Shown piece by piece: positions 42,794-53,573 of a stretch of 64,000 nucleotides of DNA. The notes under the pieces are model-generated. The model was given only the letters and a program-made list of their open reading frames with translations, ran no database searches and had not been told where the DNA came from. The stretch is from contig NZ_CP163443.1 in NCBI RefSeq assembly GCF_041053055.1, forward strand, positions 8,787,001 to 8,851,000, written 5' to 3'. The stretch comes from Streptomyces sp. R41. Its GTDB lineage: Bacteria > Actinomycetota > Actinomycetes > Streptomycetales > Streptomycetaceae. The first letter of the stretch is position 1. The number at the start of each line of letters is the position of its first letter. Made by a program: the position numbers and the translations under genes.

Positions 42794-43398
42794 TAGTGGA
42801 CGGCCGCAGAAGTTCCTGTGGCATTCCACTCGGCGATCACGGGACGCCCGTGCTCGGTGGAGAGCCGGCTGACCGTGCCCGTGGCGAGCTGGAACAGCCG
42901 TCCGTCCGCCGGGGGAAGCCCGAGCCGGCGTGCCGTGAGCACCCGCAGGAAGTGGGCGTGCGCCACGAGGATCACGTCACCGTCGCCGAGCGCCGTCTCG
43001 ATCCGGGACAGCACACGGTCGGCGCGCTGTCCCACCTGGGTCGGTGACTCGCCCGGGTGACCGGCAGGACCGGGCGGCACTCCGTCGTCCCACAGGTACC
43101 AGTCGGGCCGGGTGCGGTGTATCTCGACGGTGGTGACGCCTTCGTACGCGCCGTAGTCCCACTCGTGCAGATCCGGGTCGGCTACGGCCCCGTAGATGCC
43201 GGCGAGTTCCGCGGTGCGGACCGCGCGGCCCAGCGGGCTGGTGAGCGCCAGGGCGAAGGTCCGGCCGGCGAGCAGCGGGGCGAGGGACTTGGCCTGCTCC
43301 TCGCCGCGCTGGGTGAGGGGCAGGTCGGTCCAGCTGGTGTGCTGTCCCGACACACTCCACTCGGTCTCGCCGTGGCGGACCAGCAGGAGGTCGCCCAT
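42793..43398 (-). CDS. Histidine phosphatase (phosphoglycerate-mutase-like)
   Basis: A 201-residue histidine phosphatase. The phosphohistidine motif LLLVRHGETEWS is at the N-terminus (His10), TSPLGRAVRTAEL and YGAYEGVTT follow, and VAHAHFLRVLTARRLG supplies the second His. This is the acid-phosphatase/phosphoglycerate-mutase-like branch, hydrolysing a small phosphate ester. It begins 5 bp after the gnd stop codon and is the last gene of the leftward pentose-phosphate operon, so a sugar phosphate is a plausible substrate. A double hairpin follows. Confidence 0.88.
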   Translation of the reverse strand: MGDLLLVRHGETEWSVSGQHTSWTDLPLTQRGEEQAKSLAPLLAGRTFALALTSPLGRAVRTAELAGIYGAVADPDLHEWDYGAYEGVTTVEIHRTRPDWYLWDDGVPPGPAGHPGESPTQVGQRADRVLSRIETALGDGDVILVAHAHFLRVLTARRLGLPPADGRLFQLATGTVSRLSTEHGRPVIAEWNATGTSAAVH

Positions 43399-43403
43399 GG
43401 CCG

Positions 43404-44282
<879 letters not shown>

Positions 44283-44288
44283 GTCAGT

Positions 44289-45938
44289 TCACTTCTTCCG
44301 GAGAGTGCGGTAAGCGGCCACAAGGGCGGCGGTGGAGGGATCGAGGCCGGGGACGTCCGCGCCCTCGGTGAGGGCCGGTTCGACGCGCTTGGCGAGAACC
44401 TTGCCGAGCTCGACGCCCCACTGGTCGAAGGAGTCGATGTTCCAGATCGCGCCCTGGACGAACACCTTGTGCTCGTACAGCGCGATCAGCTGGCCGAGGA
44501 CGGAGGGCGTCAGCTCGCCGGCGAGGATCGTGGTCGTCGGGTGGTTGCCCTTGAACGTCTTGTGCGGCACCAGCTTCTCGGGCACCCCCTCGGCGCGCAC
44601 CTCGTCCGGCGTCTTGCCGAAGGCCAGCGCCTGCGTCTGCGCGAAGAAGTTCGCCATCAACAGGTCGTGCTGGTCCTTCAGTTCCTCGCTCAGCTCGTCG
44701 ACCGGGTTGATGAAGCCGATGAAGTCGGCTGGGATCAACTTCGTGCCCTGGTGGATGAGTTGGTAGTACGCGTGCTGCCCATTGGTGCCCGGTGTGCCCC
44801 ACACGACCGGCCCGGTCTGCCACTCCACGGGGTGGCCGTCGCGGTCCACGGACTTGCCGTTGGACTCCATGTCCAGCTGCTGCAAGTACGCGGTGAACTT
44901 GGACAGGTAGTGCGAGTACGGCAGCACGGCGTGCGACTGGGCGTCGAAGAAGTTGCCGTACCAGACGCCCAACAGGCCGAGCAGCAAGGGCGCGTTGGCC
45001 TCCGCGGGAGCGGTCTTGAAGTGCTCGTCGACGATCCTGAACCCGTCGAGCATCTCGCGGAAGCGGTCCGGCCCGATGGCGATCATCAGCGACAGACCGA
45101 TCGCCGAGTCGAAGGAGTACCGTCCGCCGACCCAGTCCCAGAACCCGAACATGTTGGCCGTGTCGATGCCGAAGTCCGACACCTTCCCGGCGTTCGTCGA
45201 CAGCGCCACGAAGTGCTTCGCGACGGCCTTCTCGTCGCCGCCGAGCCCGGCCAGCAGCCATGAGCGCGCCGAGGTCGCGTTGGTGATGGTCTCGATCGTC
45301 GTGAAGGTCTTCGACGCGATGATGAAAAGCGTCTCCGCCGGGTCCAGGTCGCGGGTGGCCTCGTGCAGGTCCGCCCCGTCCACGTTGGACACGAACCGCA
45401 CGGTCAGCGACCGGTCCGTGAAGGCGCGCAGCGCCTCGTACGCCATCGCGGGGCCCAGGTCGGAGCCGCCGATGCCGATGTTCACGACGTTCTTGATGTG
45501 CTTGCCGGTGTGTCCGGTCCACTCGCCCGAGCGGACGCGCTGGGAGAAGTCGGCCATCTTGTCGAGCACGGCGTGCACCGCGGGGACGACGTTCTCGCCG
45601 TCGACCTCGATGTCCGCGTCGCGCGGAGCGCGCAGCGCGGTGTGCAGCACCGCGCGGTCCTCGGTGACATTGATCCTCTCGCCGCGGAACATGGCGTCGC
45701 GCAGCCCGAACACATCGGTGGCGGTGGCCAGTTCCTGGAGCAGGGCGAGGGTCTCGTCCGTGATCAGGTGCTTGGAGTAGTCGATCCGCAGGTCGCCGAC
45801 CCGCACGACATAGCGCTCGGCGCGCGCGGGGTCGGCGGCGAACAGCTCACGCAGCCGCGGGTGGAGCAGGCCGCCCGCGCGGTGGTCCTCCAGGGCCACC
45901 CACTCCGGACGGCGCGTGAGCTTGGGGGAGTCAGACAT
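44289..45938 (-). CDS. pgi: Glucose-6-phosphate isomerase
   Basis: A 549-residue phosphoglucose isomerase interconverting glucose 6-phosphate and fructose 6-phosphate. The signatures [29 protein letters not shown] and [20 protein letters not shown] (with the catalytic Glu/His region) are intact, and length is that of the bacterial long type. It starts inside the last codons of opcA (8-bp overlap). Its place in the operon lets fructose 6-phosphate made by transaldolase and transketolase be recycled into the oxidative branch. Confidence 0.97.
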   Translation of the reverse strand: MSDSPKLTRRPEWVALEDHRAGGLLHPRLRELFAADPARAERYVVRVGDLRIDYSKHLITDETLALLQELATATDVFGLRDAMFRGERINVTEDRAVLHTALRAPRDADIEVDGENVVPAVHAVLDKMADFSQRVRSGEWTGHTGKHIKNVVNIGIGGSDLGPAMAYEALRAFTDRSLTVRFVSNVDGADLHEATRDLDPAETLFIIASKTFTTIETITNATSARSWLLAGLGGDEKAVAKHFVALSTNAGKVSDFGIDTANMFGFWDWVGGRYSFDSAIGLSLMIAIGPDRFREMLDGFRIVDEHFKTAPAEANAPLLLGLLGVWYGNFFDAQSHAVLPYSHYLSKFTAYLQQLDMESNGKSVDRDGHPVEWQTGPVVWGTPGTNGQHAYYQLIHQGTKLIPADFIGFINPVDELSEELKDQHDLLMANFFAQTQALAFGKTPDEVRAEGVPEKLVPHKTFKGNHPTTTILAGELTPSVLGQLIALYEHKVFVQGAIWNIDSFDQWGVELGKVLAKRVEPALTEGADVPGLDPSTAALVAAYRTLRKK

Positions 45939-46866
45939 GACCGGGGGTCTCCTTGGTGCCCTCGCCCCGCAGGGCGACGGCGTACATCTCGTCCGCGTCG
46001 AGGCGGCGCAGCTCCTCGGCGATCAGCTCGGAGGTGGAGCGCACCTTCAGCGCGAGGGTGCGGGAGGGCTGCCCGGGAAGGGACAGCGTGGCCAACGGGC
46101 CCTCGGGACGGTCGATCACGATCTCGCCGTTCTCGGTGCCGAGCCGTACGGCGGTCACGACGGGCCCCGCGGTGACGACCCGCTCGACCGGCACCCGCAG
46201 CCGGGCCTCCAGCCAGCGGGCCAGCAGCTCGGCGCTCGGGTTCTCGGCCTCGCTCTCGACGGCCGCGGAGGTCACCTTCGTACGGGCCTGGTCGAGCGCG
46301 GCCGCCAGCATCGAGCGCCACGGCGTCAGCCGGGTCCAGGCGAGGTCGGTGTCGCCGGGGGCGTACGAGGCGGCGCGGGCCTCCAGGGCCAGGAGCGGCG
46401 CCTCGACGGCGTACATGTCGGTGATCCGGCGCTGCGCGAGGGCGCCCAGCGGGTCCTTGACGGGGACCTCGGGCGCGTCCACCGGCCACCAGACCACGAC
46501 CGGGGCGTCGGGCAGCAGCAGCGGCAGGACCACGGAGTCCGCGTGGTCGGTCACCTCGCCGTACGTCCGCAGCACGACCGTCTCACCGGTACCCGCGTCC
46601 GAGCCGACGCGCACCTCCGCGTCCAGGCGGGAGTTGGTGCGGTCGCGGGGTGTGCGGGCGACGCGCTTGATGACGACCAGGGTGCGCGAGGGGTGCTCGC
46701 GCGAGGCCTCCTCGGCCGCCTTGATCGAGTCGTACGCGTTCTCCTCGTCGGTGACGATGACCATCGTCAGGACCATGCCCACGGCGGGGGTGCCGATGGC
46801 CCGGCGCCCCTGCACGAGCGCCTTGTTGATCTTGCTTGCCGTGGTGTCGGTCAGGTCGATCTTCAT
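45931..46866 (-). CDS. opcA: Glucose-6-phosphate dehydrogenase assembly protein
   Basis: A 311-residue OpcA protein, which in cyanobacteria and actinobacteria binds and activates glucose-6-phosphate dehydrogenase. Recognisable regions are [35 protein letters not shown], and [21 protein letters not shown], the conserved core. ATG 46866 overlaps the zwf stop (ATGA), which favours equal synthesis of the two partners. The open frame continues upstream within zwf but is a shadow. Confidence 0.95.
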   Translation of the reverse strand: MKIDLTDTTASKINKALVQGRRAIGTPAVGMVLTMVIVTDEENAYDSIKAAEEASREHPSRTLVVIKRVARTPRDRTNSRLDAEVRVGSDAGTGETVVLRTYGEVTDHADSVVLPLLLPDAPVVVWWPVDAPEVPVKDPLGALAQRRITDMYAVEAPLLALEARAASYAPGDTDLAWTRLTPWRSMLAAALDQARTKVTSAAVESEAENPSAELLARWLEARLRVPVERVVTAGPVVTAVRLGTENGEIVIDRPEGPLATLSLPGQPSRTLALKVRSTSELIAEELRRLDADEMYAVALRGEGTKETPGHV

Positions 46867-48932
46867 GGCCTGCGCCAGCTCCGTCCGTCTCGTGCGAGCA
46901 TCTCGTCGGCTTCCTTCGGGCCCCAACTGCCCGAGGGGTACTGCGCGGGCTTGCCGTGCGTCTCCCAGTACCCCTCGATCGGGTCGAGGATCTTCCAGGA
47001 CTCTTCCACCTCTTGGTGACGGGGGAAGAGATTGGCGTCGCCGAGCAGGACATCCAGGATCAGCCGTTCGTACGCCTCCGGGCTGGACTCGGTGAACGAC
47101 TCGCCGTAGGCGAAGTCCATCGTGACGTCCCGGATCTCCATCGACGTACCCGGCACCTTCGATCCGAAGCGCACCGTCATGCCCTCGTCCGGCTGGACGC
47201 GGATGACGATCGCGTTCGCGCCGAGCTCCTCGGTGGCCGTGGAGTCGAAGGGGGAGTGGGGCGCGCGCTGGAAGACCACCGCGATCTCCGTCACCCGTCG
47301 GCCCAGGCGCTTGCCGGTGCGCAGGTAGAAGGGGACGCCCGCCCAACGGCGGTTGTCGACCTCCAGCTTGACGGCCGCGTAGGTGTCGGTCGTCGACTCG
47401 GGATCGATGCCGTCCTCCTGCGGATAGCCGCGCACCTTCTCGCCGCCCTGCCAGCTCGCCGCGTACTGCCCGCGCACGGTGTGCTCGCCCAGGTTCTCCG
47501 GCAGCTTCACGCCCTTGAGGACCTTCAGCTTCTCGGTGAGCAGCGACTCGGCGTCGAAGGCGGCCGGCTCCTCCATCGCGGTCAGCGCCATCAGCTGCAG
47601 GAGGTGATTCTGGATCACATCACGGGCGGAGCCGATGCCGTCGTAGTAGCCCGCCCGGCCGCCGATGCCGATGTCCTCGGCCATGGTGATCTGTACGTGG
47701 TCGACGTACGACCGGTTCCAGATGGGCTCGTACATCTGGTTGGCGAAGCGCAGCGCCAGGATGTTCTGGACGGTCTCCTTGCCGAGGTAGTGGTCGATTC
47801 GGAACACCTGGTCCGGGTCGAACACCTCGTGCACGATCTTGTTGAGCTCGCGCGCGCTCGCCAGGTCGTGGCCGAACGGCTTCTCGATGACCGCGCGTCG
47901 CCAGGAGCCCTCCGGCGCGTCCGCAAGGCCGTGCTTCTTGAGCTGCTGGACCACCTTCGGGAAGAACTTCGGCGGTACGGAGAGGTAGAAGGCATAGTTG
48001 CCGCTGGTGCCGCGCGAGGAGTCCAACTCCTCGACCGCGGAGCGCAGTTGCTTGAACGCCGTGTCGTCGTCGAAGTCGCCCGGAATGAACCGCATGCCCT
48101 CGGCGAGCTGCAGCCAGACCTCCTCGCGGAACTCCGTGCGGGAGTGCTCGCGCACCGAGTCGTGGACGACCTGCGCGAAGTCCTGGTCCTCCCACTCGCG
48201 GCGGGCGAACCCGAGGAGCGAGAAGCCCGGCGGCAGCAGACCGCGGTTGGCGAGGTCGTAGACGGCCGGCATCAGCTTCTTGCGGGACAGGTCGCCGGTG
48301 ACGCCGAAGATGACCAGGCCGGAGGGGCCCGCGATGCGGGGAAGGCGGCGGTCGCGCGGGTCGCGGAGCGGGTTGTCCCAGTCGGACACCGGGAGGCCGA
48401 GCGCCTCGGCGAGGGCCTGCGGCGTCACGTCGGCCGGATCCGCGTTCGCGCGCCCGGATCCCGCCGTCGCGTCGGCCGTCTCCGGGTCGGCGTGACCGGC
48501 TCCCACCACGTCGGCGGGCGCCGTGCTCGCGGCGCCGGATCCCGCCGTCACGACGGCTCGTTCCGTGTTCGCGGCGCCGGATGCCGCCGTCGCGTCGGCC
48601 GTTCGCGGGTCGGGGTGACCGGGTCCCACCACGTCGGCGGGCGCCGTGCTCGCGGCGCCGGATCCCGCCGTCACGACGGCTCGTTCCGTGTTCGCGGCGC
48701 CGGATCCGGCCGTCGCGTCGGCCGTCTCCGGGTCGGCGTGACCGAGTCCCACCACGCCGGCCGGTTCCGTGTTCGCGTCACGGGATCCCACGATCCCGTC
48801 GGCTGTTTCCGTGTCGGCGTCACCGGATCGCGCCGTCACCACAGCCGGTTCCACGGCCGCGTCACCCAGTCCCTTCGCCGCGGTGGCCGCATCCTGCGCG
48901 GCGCTGTCGGGAAGCGCTTCATTCTTGGTCAT
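46863..48932 (-). CDS. zwf: Glucose-6-phosphate 1-dehydrogenase with repetitive N-terminal extension
   Basis: A 689-residue glucose-6-phosphate dehydrogenase, about 180 residues longer than usual (near 510). The catalytic core starts near residue 184: [20 protein letters not shown] binds the coenzyme, [16 protein letters not shown] follows, and [15 protein letters not shown] has the active-site His. Residues 1-183 are Ala/Gly/Asp/Thr-rich with 41-residue repeats and no predicted fold. ATG 48932 overlaps the tal stop (ATGA); no start nearer the core has a comparable site, so the extension is probably translated. The enzyme makes 6-phosphogluconolactone and NADPH and should associate with OpcA. 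Confidence 0.93.
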   Translation of the reverse strand: MTKNEALPDSAAQDAATAAKGLGDAAVEPAVVTARSGDADTETADGIVGSRDANTEPAGVVGLGHADPETADATAGSGAANTERAVVTAGSGAASTAPADVVGPGHPDPRTADATAASGAANTERAVVTAGSGAASTAPADVVGAGHADPETADATAGSGRANADPADVTPQALAEALGLPVSDWDNPLRDPRDRRLPRIAGPSGLVIFGVTGDLSRKKLMPAVYDLANRGLLPPGFSLLGFARREWEDQDFAQVVHDSVREHSRTEFREEVWLQLAEGMRFIPGDFDDDTAFKQLRSAVEELDSSRGTSGNYAFYLSVPPKFFPKVVQQLKKHGLADAPEGSWRRAVIEKPFGHDLASARELNKIVHEVFDPDQVFRIDHYLGKETVQNILALRFANQMYEPIWNRSYVDHVQITMAEDIGIGGRAGYYDGIGSARDVIQNHLLQLMALTAMEEPAAFDAESLLTEKLKVLKGVKLPENLGEHTVRGQYAASWQGGEKVRGYPQEDGIDPESTTDTYAAVKLEVDNRRWAGVPFYLRTGKRLGRRVTEIAVVFQRAPHSPFDSTATEELGANAIVIRVQPDEGMTVRFGSKVPGTSMEIRDVTMDFAYGESFTESSPEAYERLILDVLLGDANLFPRHQEVEESWKILDPIEGYWETHGKPAQYPSGSWGPKEADEMLARDGRSWRRP
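48438..48743 (-). repeat. 123-bp in-frame tandem repeat in zwf
   Basis: About 2.5 units of 41 codons encode residues 64-165. Marks recurring every 41 residues are GHADPET/GHPDPRT (64, 105, 146) and [16 protein letters not shown] (71, 112, 153). Units are nearly identical in DNA, implying recent expansion or conversion. Confidence 0.8.
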
Positions 48933-50074
48933 TCCCCCTCGACTCCCTTGCCGCTGAGCGAGGTCGCCACGGCCTCCAGCAGCTCCTGCCAGGCGGCCTC
49001 GAACTTCGAGACGCCCTCGTCCTCCAGCTGCTTCACGACCTCGTCGTACGAGATCCCGAGCGCCTCGACGGCCGCCAGGTCGGCGCGGGCCTGCTCGTAG
49101 CCGCCGGTCACCGCGTCGCCGTGGATGTCGCCGTGGTCGGCGGTGGCGTTCAGGGTCGCCTCCGGCATGGTGTTGACCGTGCCGGGCGCGACGAGCTCGT
49201 CGACGTACAGCGTGTCCTTGTACGCGGGGTCCTTGACGCCCGTCGAGGCCCACAGGGGGCGCTGCTTGTGGGCGCCGGACGGGGCGAGGGCGGTCCAGCG
49301 GGCACCGCCGAAGACGTCCTCGTAGGCCTCGTACGCGAGCCGGGCGTTGGCGAGCGCGGCCTTGCCCTTGAGGGCGAGCGCCTCGTCGGTGCCGACCTTC
49401 GCCAGCCGCTTGTCGATCTCGCTGTCGACGCGGGAGACGAAGAAGGAGGCGACGGAGTGGATGGTGGACAGGTCGATCCCGGCCGCCTGCGCCTTCTCCA
49501 GGCCCGCCAAGTAGGCGTCCATGACCTCGCGGTAGCGCTCCAGCGAGAAGATCAGCGTGACGTTGACGCTGATGCCGAGGCCGATGACCTCGGTGATCGC
49601 CGGGAGACCGGCCCGCGTCGCCGGGATCTTGATCATCACGTTCGGGCGGTCGACCAGCCAGGCGAGCTGCTTGGCCTCGGCGACCGTCGCCTCGGTGTGG
49701 TGGGCGAGGCGCGGGTCGACCTCGATGGAGACCCGGCCGTCACGGCCGCCGGTCGCGTCGTACACCGGGCGCAGGATGTCGGCGGCGGCGCGCACGTCCG
49801 CGGTCGTCATCATGCGGACGGCCTCGTCGACCGTCACGCCGCGCACCGCGAGGTCGGCCAGCTGCTCCTCGTACCCCTCTCCGGAGCCGATGGCGGCCTG
49901 GAAGATGGAGGGGTTGGTGGTGACGCCCACCACGTGCTTGGTCTCGATGAGTTCGGCGAGGTTGCCGGACGCGATCCGCTTGCGGGAGAGGTCGTCGAGC
50001 CAGATGGAGACGCCTTCGTCGGAGAGGCGCTTCAGGGTTACCGCGGTCGCGGTTGCTTCGGTCACAGTGATCAT
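48929..50074 (-). CDS. tal: Transaldolase
   Basis: A 381-residue transaldolase of the actinobacterial type, moving dihydroxyacetone units between sugar phosphates. Signatures: [29 protein letters not shown], and [16 protein letters not shown] with the Schiff-base Lys, then [18 protein letters not shown] 50074 fits the family start. The stop overlaps zwf's start; tkt lies 19 bp upstream. Confidence 0.96.
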   Translation of the reverse strand: MITVTEATATAVTLKRLSDEGVSIWLDDLSRKRIASGNLAELIETKHVVGVTTNPSIFQAAIGSGEGYEEQLADLAVRGVTVDEAVRMMTTADVRAAADILRPVYDATGGRDGRVSIEVDPRLAHHTEATVAEAKQLAWLVDRPNVMIKIPATRAGLPAITEVIGLGISVNVTLIFSLERYREVMDAYLAGLEKAQAAGIDLSTIHSVASFFVSRVDSEIDKRLAKVGTDEALALKGKAALANARLAYEAYEDVFGGARWTALAPSGAHKQRPLWASTGVKDPAYKDTLYVDELVAPGTVNTMPEATLNATADHGDIHGDAVTGGYEQARADLAAVEALGISYDEVVKQLEDEGVSKFEAAWQELLEAVATSLSGKGVEGE

Positions 50075-50093
50075 CTTCCTTTGTGCGATCGGA

Positions 50094-52181
50094 TCAACCG
50101 CGGACTGCGGTAAGAGATTCCCGCGCGGCGGCGGCGACGTTCTCGGAGGTGAAGCCGAACTCGGCGAACAGGGTCTTGGCGTCGGCGGAGGCGCCGAAGT
50201 GCTCGAGAGAAACGATGCGTCCGTGGTCACCGACGTACCGGTACCAGGTCAGGCCGATGCCCGCCTCGACCGCCACGCGGGCCCTCACGGACGGCGGGAG
50301 GACGCTCTCGCGGTACTCCGCGGACTGCTCCTCGAACCATTCCACCGACGGCATCGACACGACACGCGTACCCACGCCCTCGGCCTCCAACTGCTCGCGC
50401 GCGGCGACGGCGAGCTGTACCTCGGAGCCGGTGGCGATGAGGACGACGTCGGGCGTCTCGGTGGAGGAGTCGCGCAGGACGTAACCGCCCTTCGCCGCCT
50501 CGGGGTTGGCCTCGTAGGTGGGCACACCTTGACGGGTGAGCGCCAGACCGTGCGGGGCCGGCTTGGTGGCGTGCCGCTTGAGGATCTCGGCCCAGGCGAT
50601 CGCCGTCTCGTTGGCGTCGGCCGGGCGGACGATGTTCAGACCGGGGATGGCGCGCAGCGAGGCGAGGTGCTCGACCGGCTGGTGGGTGGGGCCGTCCTCG
50701 CCGAGGCCGATGGAGTCGTGCGTCCAGACGTAGGTCACCGGGAGCTGCATCAGCGCGGACAGGCGCACTGCGTTGCGCATGTAGTCGGAGAAGACCAGGA
50801 ACGTACCGCCGTAGATACGGGTGTTGCCGTGCAGCGCGATGCCGTTCATCTCGGCGGCCATCGAGTGCTCACGGATGCCGAAGTGGACGGTGCGGCCGTA
50901 CGGGTCGGCCTCCGGCAGCGGGTTGCCCTTCGGAAGGAAGGACGAGGTCTTGTCGATGGTGGTGTTGTTCGAGCCGGCGAGGTCGGCGGAGCCGCCCCAC
51001 AGCTCGGGGAGCACACCGCCGAGCGCCTGGAGGACCTTGCCGGAGGCGGCGCGGGTCGCGACGGAGGTGCCCGGCTCGAAGACCGGCAGCGCGGCTTCCC
51101 AGCCCTCGGGCAGCTGACCGGCGACGACACGGTCGAAGAGCCCCGCGCGCTCGGGCTGCGCGGTGCGCCACTCGGCGATCTGCTTGTCCCAGGCGGCGTG
51201 CGCCTCGGCGCCCCGGTCGAGGGCGGTACGGGCGTGGTCCAGGACCTCGGCGTCCACCTGGAAGGTCTGCTCCGGGTCGAAGCCCAGGATCCGCTTGGTG
51301 GCCGCGATCTCCTCGGCGCCGAGCGCCGAGCCGTGGGAGGCCTCGGTGTTCTGCGCGTTCGGGGCGGGCCAGGCGATGATCGTGCGCATGGCGATGATGG
51401 AGGGGCGCTGGGTCTCGTCCTGCGCCGTCTTCAGCGCCGTGTACAGCGCGTGGACGTCGATGTCGCCGCCCAGCGCGGGCTCGATCCGCTGCACGTGCCA
51501 GCCGTACGCCTCGTAGCGCTTCAGCACGTCCTCGGAGAACGCCGTCGCGGTGTCGCCCTCGATGGAGATGTGGTTGTCGTCGTAGACGAAGACGAGATTG
51601 CCGAGCTTCTGGTGGCCGGCGAGGGACGAGGCCTCGGCGGAGATGCCCTCCTCCAGGTCGCCGTCCGAGACGATCGCCCAGATGGTGTGGTCGAAGGGGG
51701 ACTCGCCCTCGGGGGCCTCGGGGTCGAAGAGGCCGCGCTCATAGCGGGCGGCCATCGCCATGCCCACGGCGTTGGCCACACCCTGGCCGAGCGGTCCGGT
51801 CGTCGTCTCGACGCCCGCCGTGTGTCCGTACTCCGGGTGGCCCGGCGTCTTCGACCCGTGCGTACGGAACGCCTTCAGGTCGTCCAGTTCGAGCTCGTAG
51901 CCCGACAGGAAGAGCTGGGTGTACAGGGTCAGCGAGGTGTGGCCGGGGGAGAGGACGAAGCGGTCGCGGCCGGTCCACTCCGGGTCCGCGGGGTCATGAC
52001 GCATCACCTTCTGAAAGAGGGTGTACGCGGCCGGGGCCAGGCTCATCGCGGTGCCCGGGTGGCCGTTTCCGACCTGCTGTACGGCATCGGCCGCCAGGAG
52101 GCGGGCGGTGTCGACGGCACGCCGGTCCAGCTCGGTCCACTCGAATCCGTCGGAGAAGCTGTCGGGTGTCTGCGTGCTCAT
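50094..52181 (-). CDS. tkt: Transketolase
   Basis: A 695-residue thiamine-diphosphate-dependent transketolase. Motifs include [36 protein letters not shown], the ThDP site [24 protein letters not shown] stretch ending in [14 protein letters not shown], and in the second domain [17 protein letters not shown] with the catalytic Glu. ATG 52181 is preferred to the TTG two codons earlier. It is the first gene of the leftward operon tkt-tal-zwf-opcA-pgi-gnd, which contains both branches of the pentose-phosphate pathway. Confidence 0.96.
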   Translation of the reverse strand: MSTQTPDSFSDGFEWTELDRRAVDTARLLAADAVQQVGNGHPGTAMSLAPAAYTLFQKVMRHDPADPEWTGRDRFVLSPGHTSLTLYTQLFLSGYELELDDLKAFRTHGSKTPGHPEYGHTAGVETTTGPLGQGVANAVGMAMAARYERGLFDPEAPEGESPFDHTIWAIVSDGDLEEGISAEASSLAGHQKLGNLVFVYDDNHISIEGDTATAFSEDVLKRYEAYGWHVQRIEPALGGDIDVHALYTALKTAQDETQRPSIIAMRTIIAWPAPNAQNTEASHGSALGAEEIAATKRILGFDPEQTFQVDAEVLDHARTALDRGAEAHAAWDKQIAEWRTAQPERAGLFDRVVAGQLPEGWEAALPVFEPGTSVATRAASGKVLQALGGVLPELWGGSADLAGSNNTTIDKTSSFLPKGNPLPEADPYGRTVHFGIREHSMAAEMNGIALHGNTRIYGGTFLVFSDYMRNAVRLSALMQLPVTYVWTHDSIGLGEDGPTHQPVEHLASLRAIPGLNIVRPADANETAIAWAEILKRHATKPAPHGLALTRQGVPTYEANPEAAKGGYVLRDSSTETPDVVLIATGSEVQLAVAAREQLEAEGVGTRVVSMPSVEWFEEQSAEYRESVLPPSVRARVAVEAGIGLTWYRYVGDHGRIVSLEHFGASADAKTLFAEFGFTSENVAAAARESLTAVRG

Positions 52182-52234
52182 CTTCAAGAAGTCCTCGATA
52201 GGAGCGGGGTAAGTGCTCGGACGCGTTCAAAACT

Positions 52235-52249
52235 AAAAGTCTGACTTTT
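52235..52249. promoter_or_regulatory. Palindromic operator between tkt and the AraC gene
   Basis: AAAAGTC-T-GACTTTT is a perfect 7+7-bp palindrome, strikingly AT-rich, in the 145-bp region between the divergent tkt operon and the AraC-family gene, 53 bp from the tkt start. Confidence 0.65.
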
Positions 52250-52326
52250 GCCGGGGAAGGTGCCCGTGTGTCAGCCTTCGGTGAAAGTGGGACACGGAGT
52301 GCCGACCGAGGCGACGCGAGAAGGAC

Positions 52327-53214
52327 ATGGCAGACAGAACCACCCAAGACGGTGACGGGATCAGAACGTTTCCCTTCCCCATCGACCTGAGCGTGAGCGG
52401 CGTCGGCATGCAGGTCCGATCGATGGAGCCCGACCGCGCCTGGGCCGAGGAGGCACCCCTGGACCGCGTCCACCGCATCGACTTCCACGTGGTGATGTTG
52501 TTCCGCGGGGGTCCGGTGACGCACATGGTCGACTTCACCGAGTACGAGGTCACAGCCGGCGACCTGCTGTGGATCCGGCCGGGGCAGGTCCACCGTTTCT
52601 CCAGGGGAGGCGAGTACCGGGGGACCGCCCTGATCATGCAACCCGGCTTTCTGCCCCGCGCCACGGTCGAGGCGACCGGTCTCTACCGCTACGACCAGCC
52701 CCCGCTGCTGCACCCCGACGCGGCCCAGCTCGCCGCCCTGGAGGACTCCCTCGCTCAGTTGGGACGCGAATACAACGACACGACCACGCTGCCGCTCAGC
52801 CTGCACACCGCGGTGCTGCGGCACTCCCTGACCGCGTTCCTGTTGCGCCTCGCCCACCTCGCGGCGAGCTCCGCCGAGGCGGCCCGCGAGCTGACCGACA
52901 CCACCTTCACCCGCTTCCGGGACGCGGTCGAGAAGGGCTTCGCCACCAACCACAGCGTCAGCGCGTACGCCGACGCCCTCGGCTACTCCCGCCGCACCCT
53001 CGTCCGCGCGGTGCGAGCGGCCACCGGCGAGACCCCGAAGGGCTTCATCGACAAGCGGGTGATCCTGGAGGCCAAGCGGCTCCTCGCGCACACGGAGATG
53101 CCCATCGGCCGTATCGGCGTCGCCGTGGGCTTCCCCGACTCGGCCAACTTCTCCAAGTTCTTCCACCAGCACACGGACACGACCCCGGCGGCATTCCGGG
53201 CTGAGCTGCGCTGA
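52327..53214 (+). CDS. AraC-family transcriptional regulator
   Basis: A 295-residue AraC/XylS regulator. The N-terminal cupin (FHVVMLFRGGPVTHMVDFTEY, DLLWIRPGQVHRFS) should sense a small molecule; the C-terminal double helix-turn-helix reads VSAYADALGYSRRTLVRAV and IGRIGVAVGFPDSANFSKFF. It diverges from tkt across a region with a palindrome and is the most likely local regulator of the pentose-phosphate operon or of itself. ATG 52327 is used. A strong hairpin follows its stop codon. Confidence 0.9.
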   Translation: MADRTTQDGDGIRTFPFPIDLSVSGVGMQVRSMEPDRAWAEEAPLDRVHRIDFHVVMLFRGGPVTHMVDFTEYEVTAGDLLWIRPGQVHRFSRGGEYRGTALIMQPGFLPRATVEATGLYRYDQPPLLHPDAAQLAALEDSLAQLGREYNDTTTLPLSLHTAVLRHSLTAFLLRLAHLAASSAEAARELTDTTFTRFRDAVEKGFATNHSVSAYADALGYSRRTLVRAVRAATGETPKGFIDKRVILEAKRLLAHTEMPIGRIGVAVGFPDSANFSKFFHQHTDTTPAAFRAELR

Positions 53215-53244
53215 AAGGGGGCGGGCCGCAGGGCCCGCCCCCTT
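53215..53244 (+). terminator. Hairpin terminator after the AraC gene
   Basis: A 13-bp perfect stem (53215-53227 with 53232-53244) and 4-nt loop begin directly after the stop codon. Confidence 0.8.
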
Positions 53245-53261
53245 CCCGCACTACTTCTGGA

Positions 53262-53558
53262 TCACCGGCCGATGCCGAGCGTCAGCCCGGTCGGCGGGTT
53301 CGCGGCGCCCGGGATCTGCACCGACGAGTGGTCATCGAACATCGACCAGGGACGCGGGTGTGGTCGGCGTGAACCAGATCCGGACGAGCCGGAGCCGGTC
53401 GCGTCGACGCCTTGGGTGTGGTCGGTGGCGGCCTTCGCGGGCACCGCCCCGGCCAGGCCGAGCGCCGGCACCGTGAGGAGGGCGGTCAGGACGGCGGTCA
53501 CCAGCCGCCTGACCTCGCAGCGTGGCACGACGGACCTGGCCGGGGAGCCTGTGATCAC
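53262..53558 (-). pseudogene. Frameshifted remnant of a secreted carbohydrate-binding protein
   Basis: The frame opens with a good signal peptide (VLTALLTVPALGLAGAVPAKA) and continues ATDHTQGVDATGSG. Near 53390 the family-like text jumps frame: RIWFTPTTPASLVDVR, a segment common in C-terminal domains of Streptomyces glucanases, is encoded in another minus-strand frame and stops at once, while the first frame goes on to an unrelated end (TGLTLGIGR). This looks like a degraded small secreted protein or domain left beside the GH16 gene. It could still be expressed as a 98-residue peptide. Confidence 0.45.
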
Positions 53559-53573
53559 CGGTCAACTCCCCTG

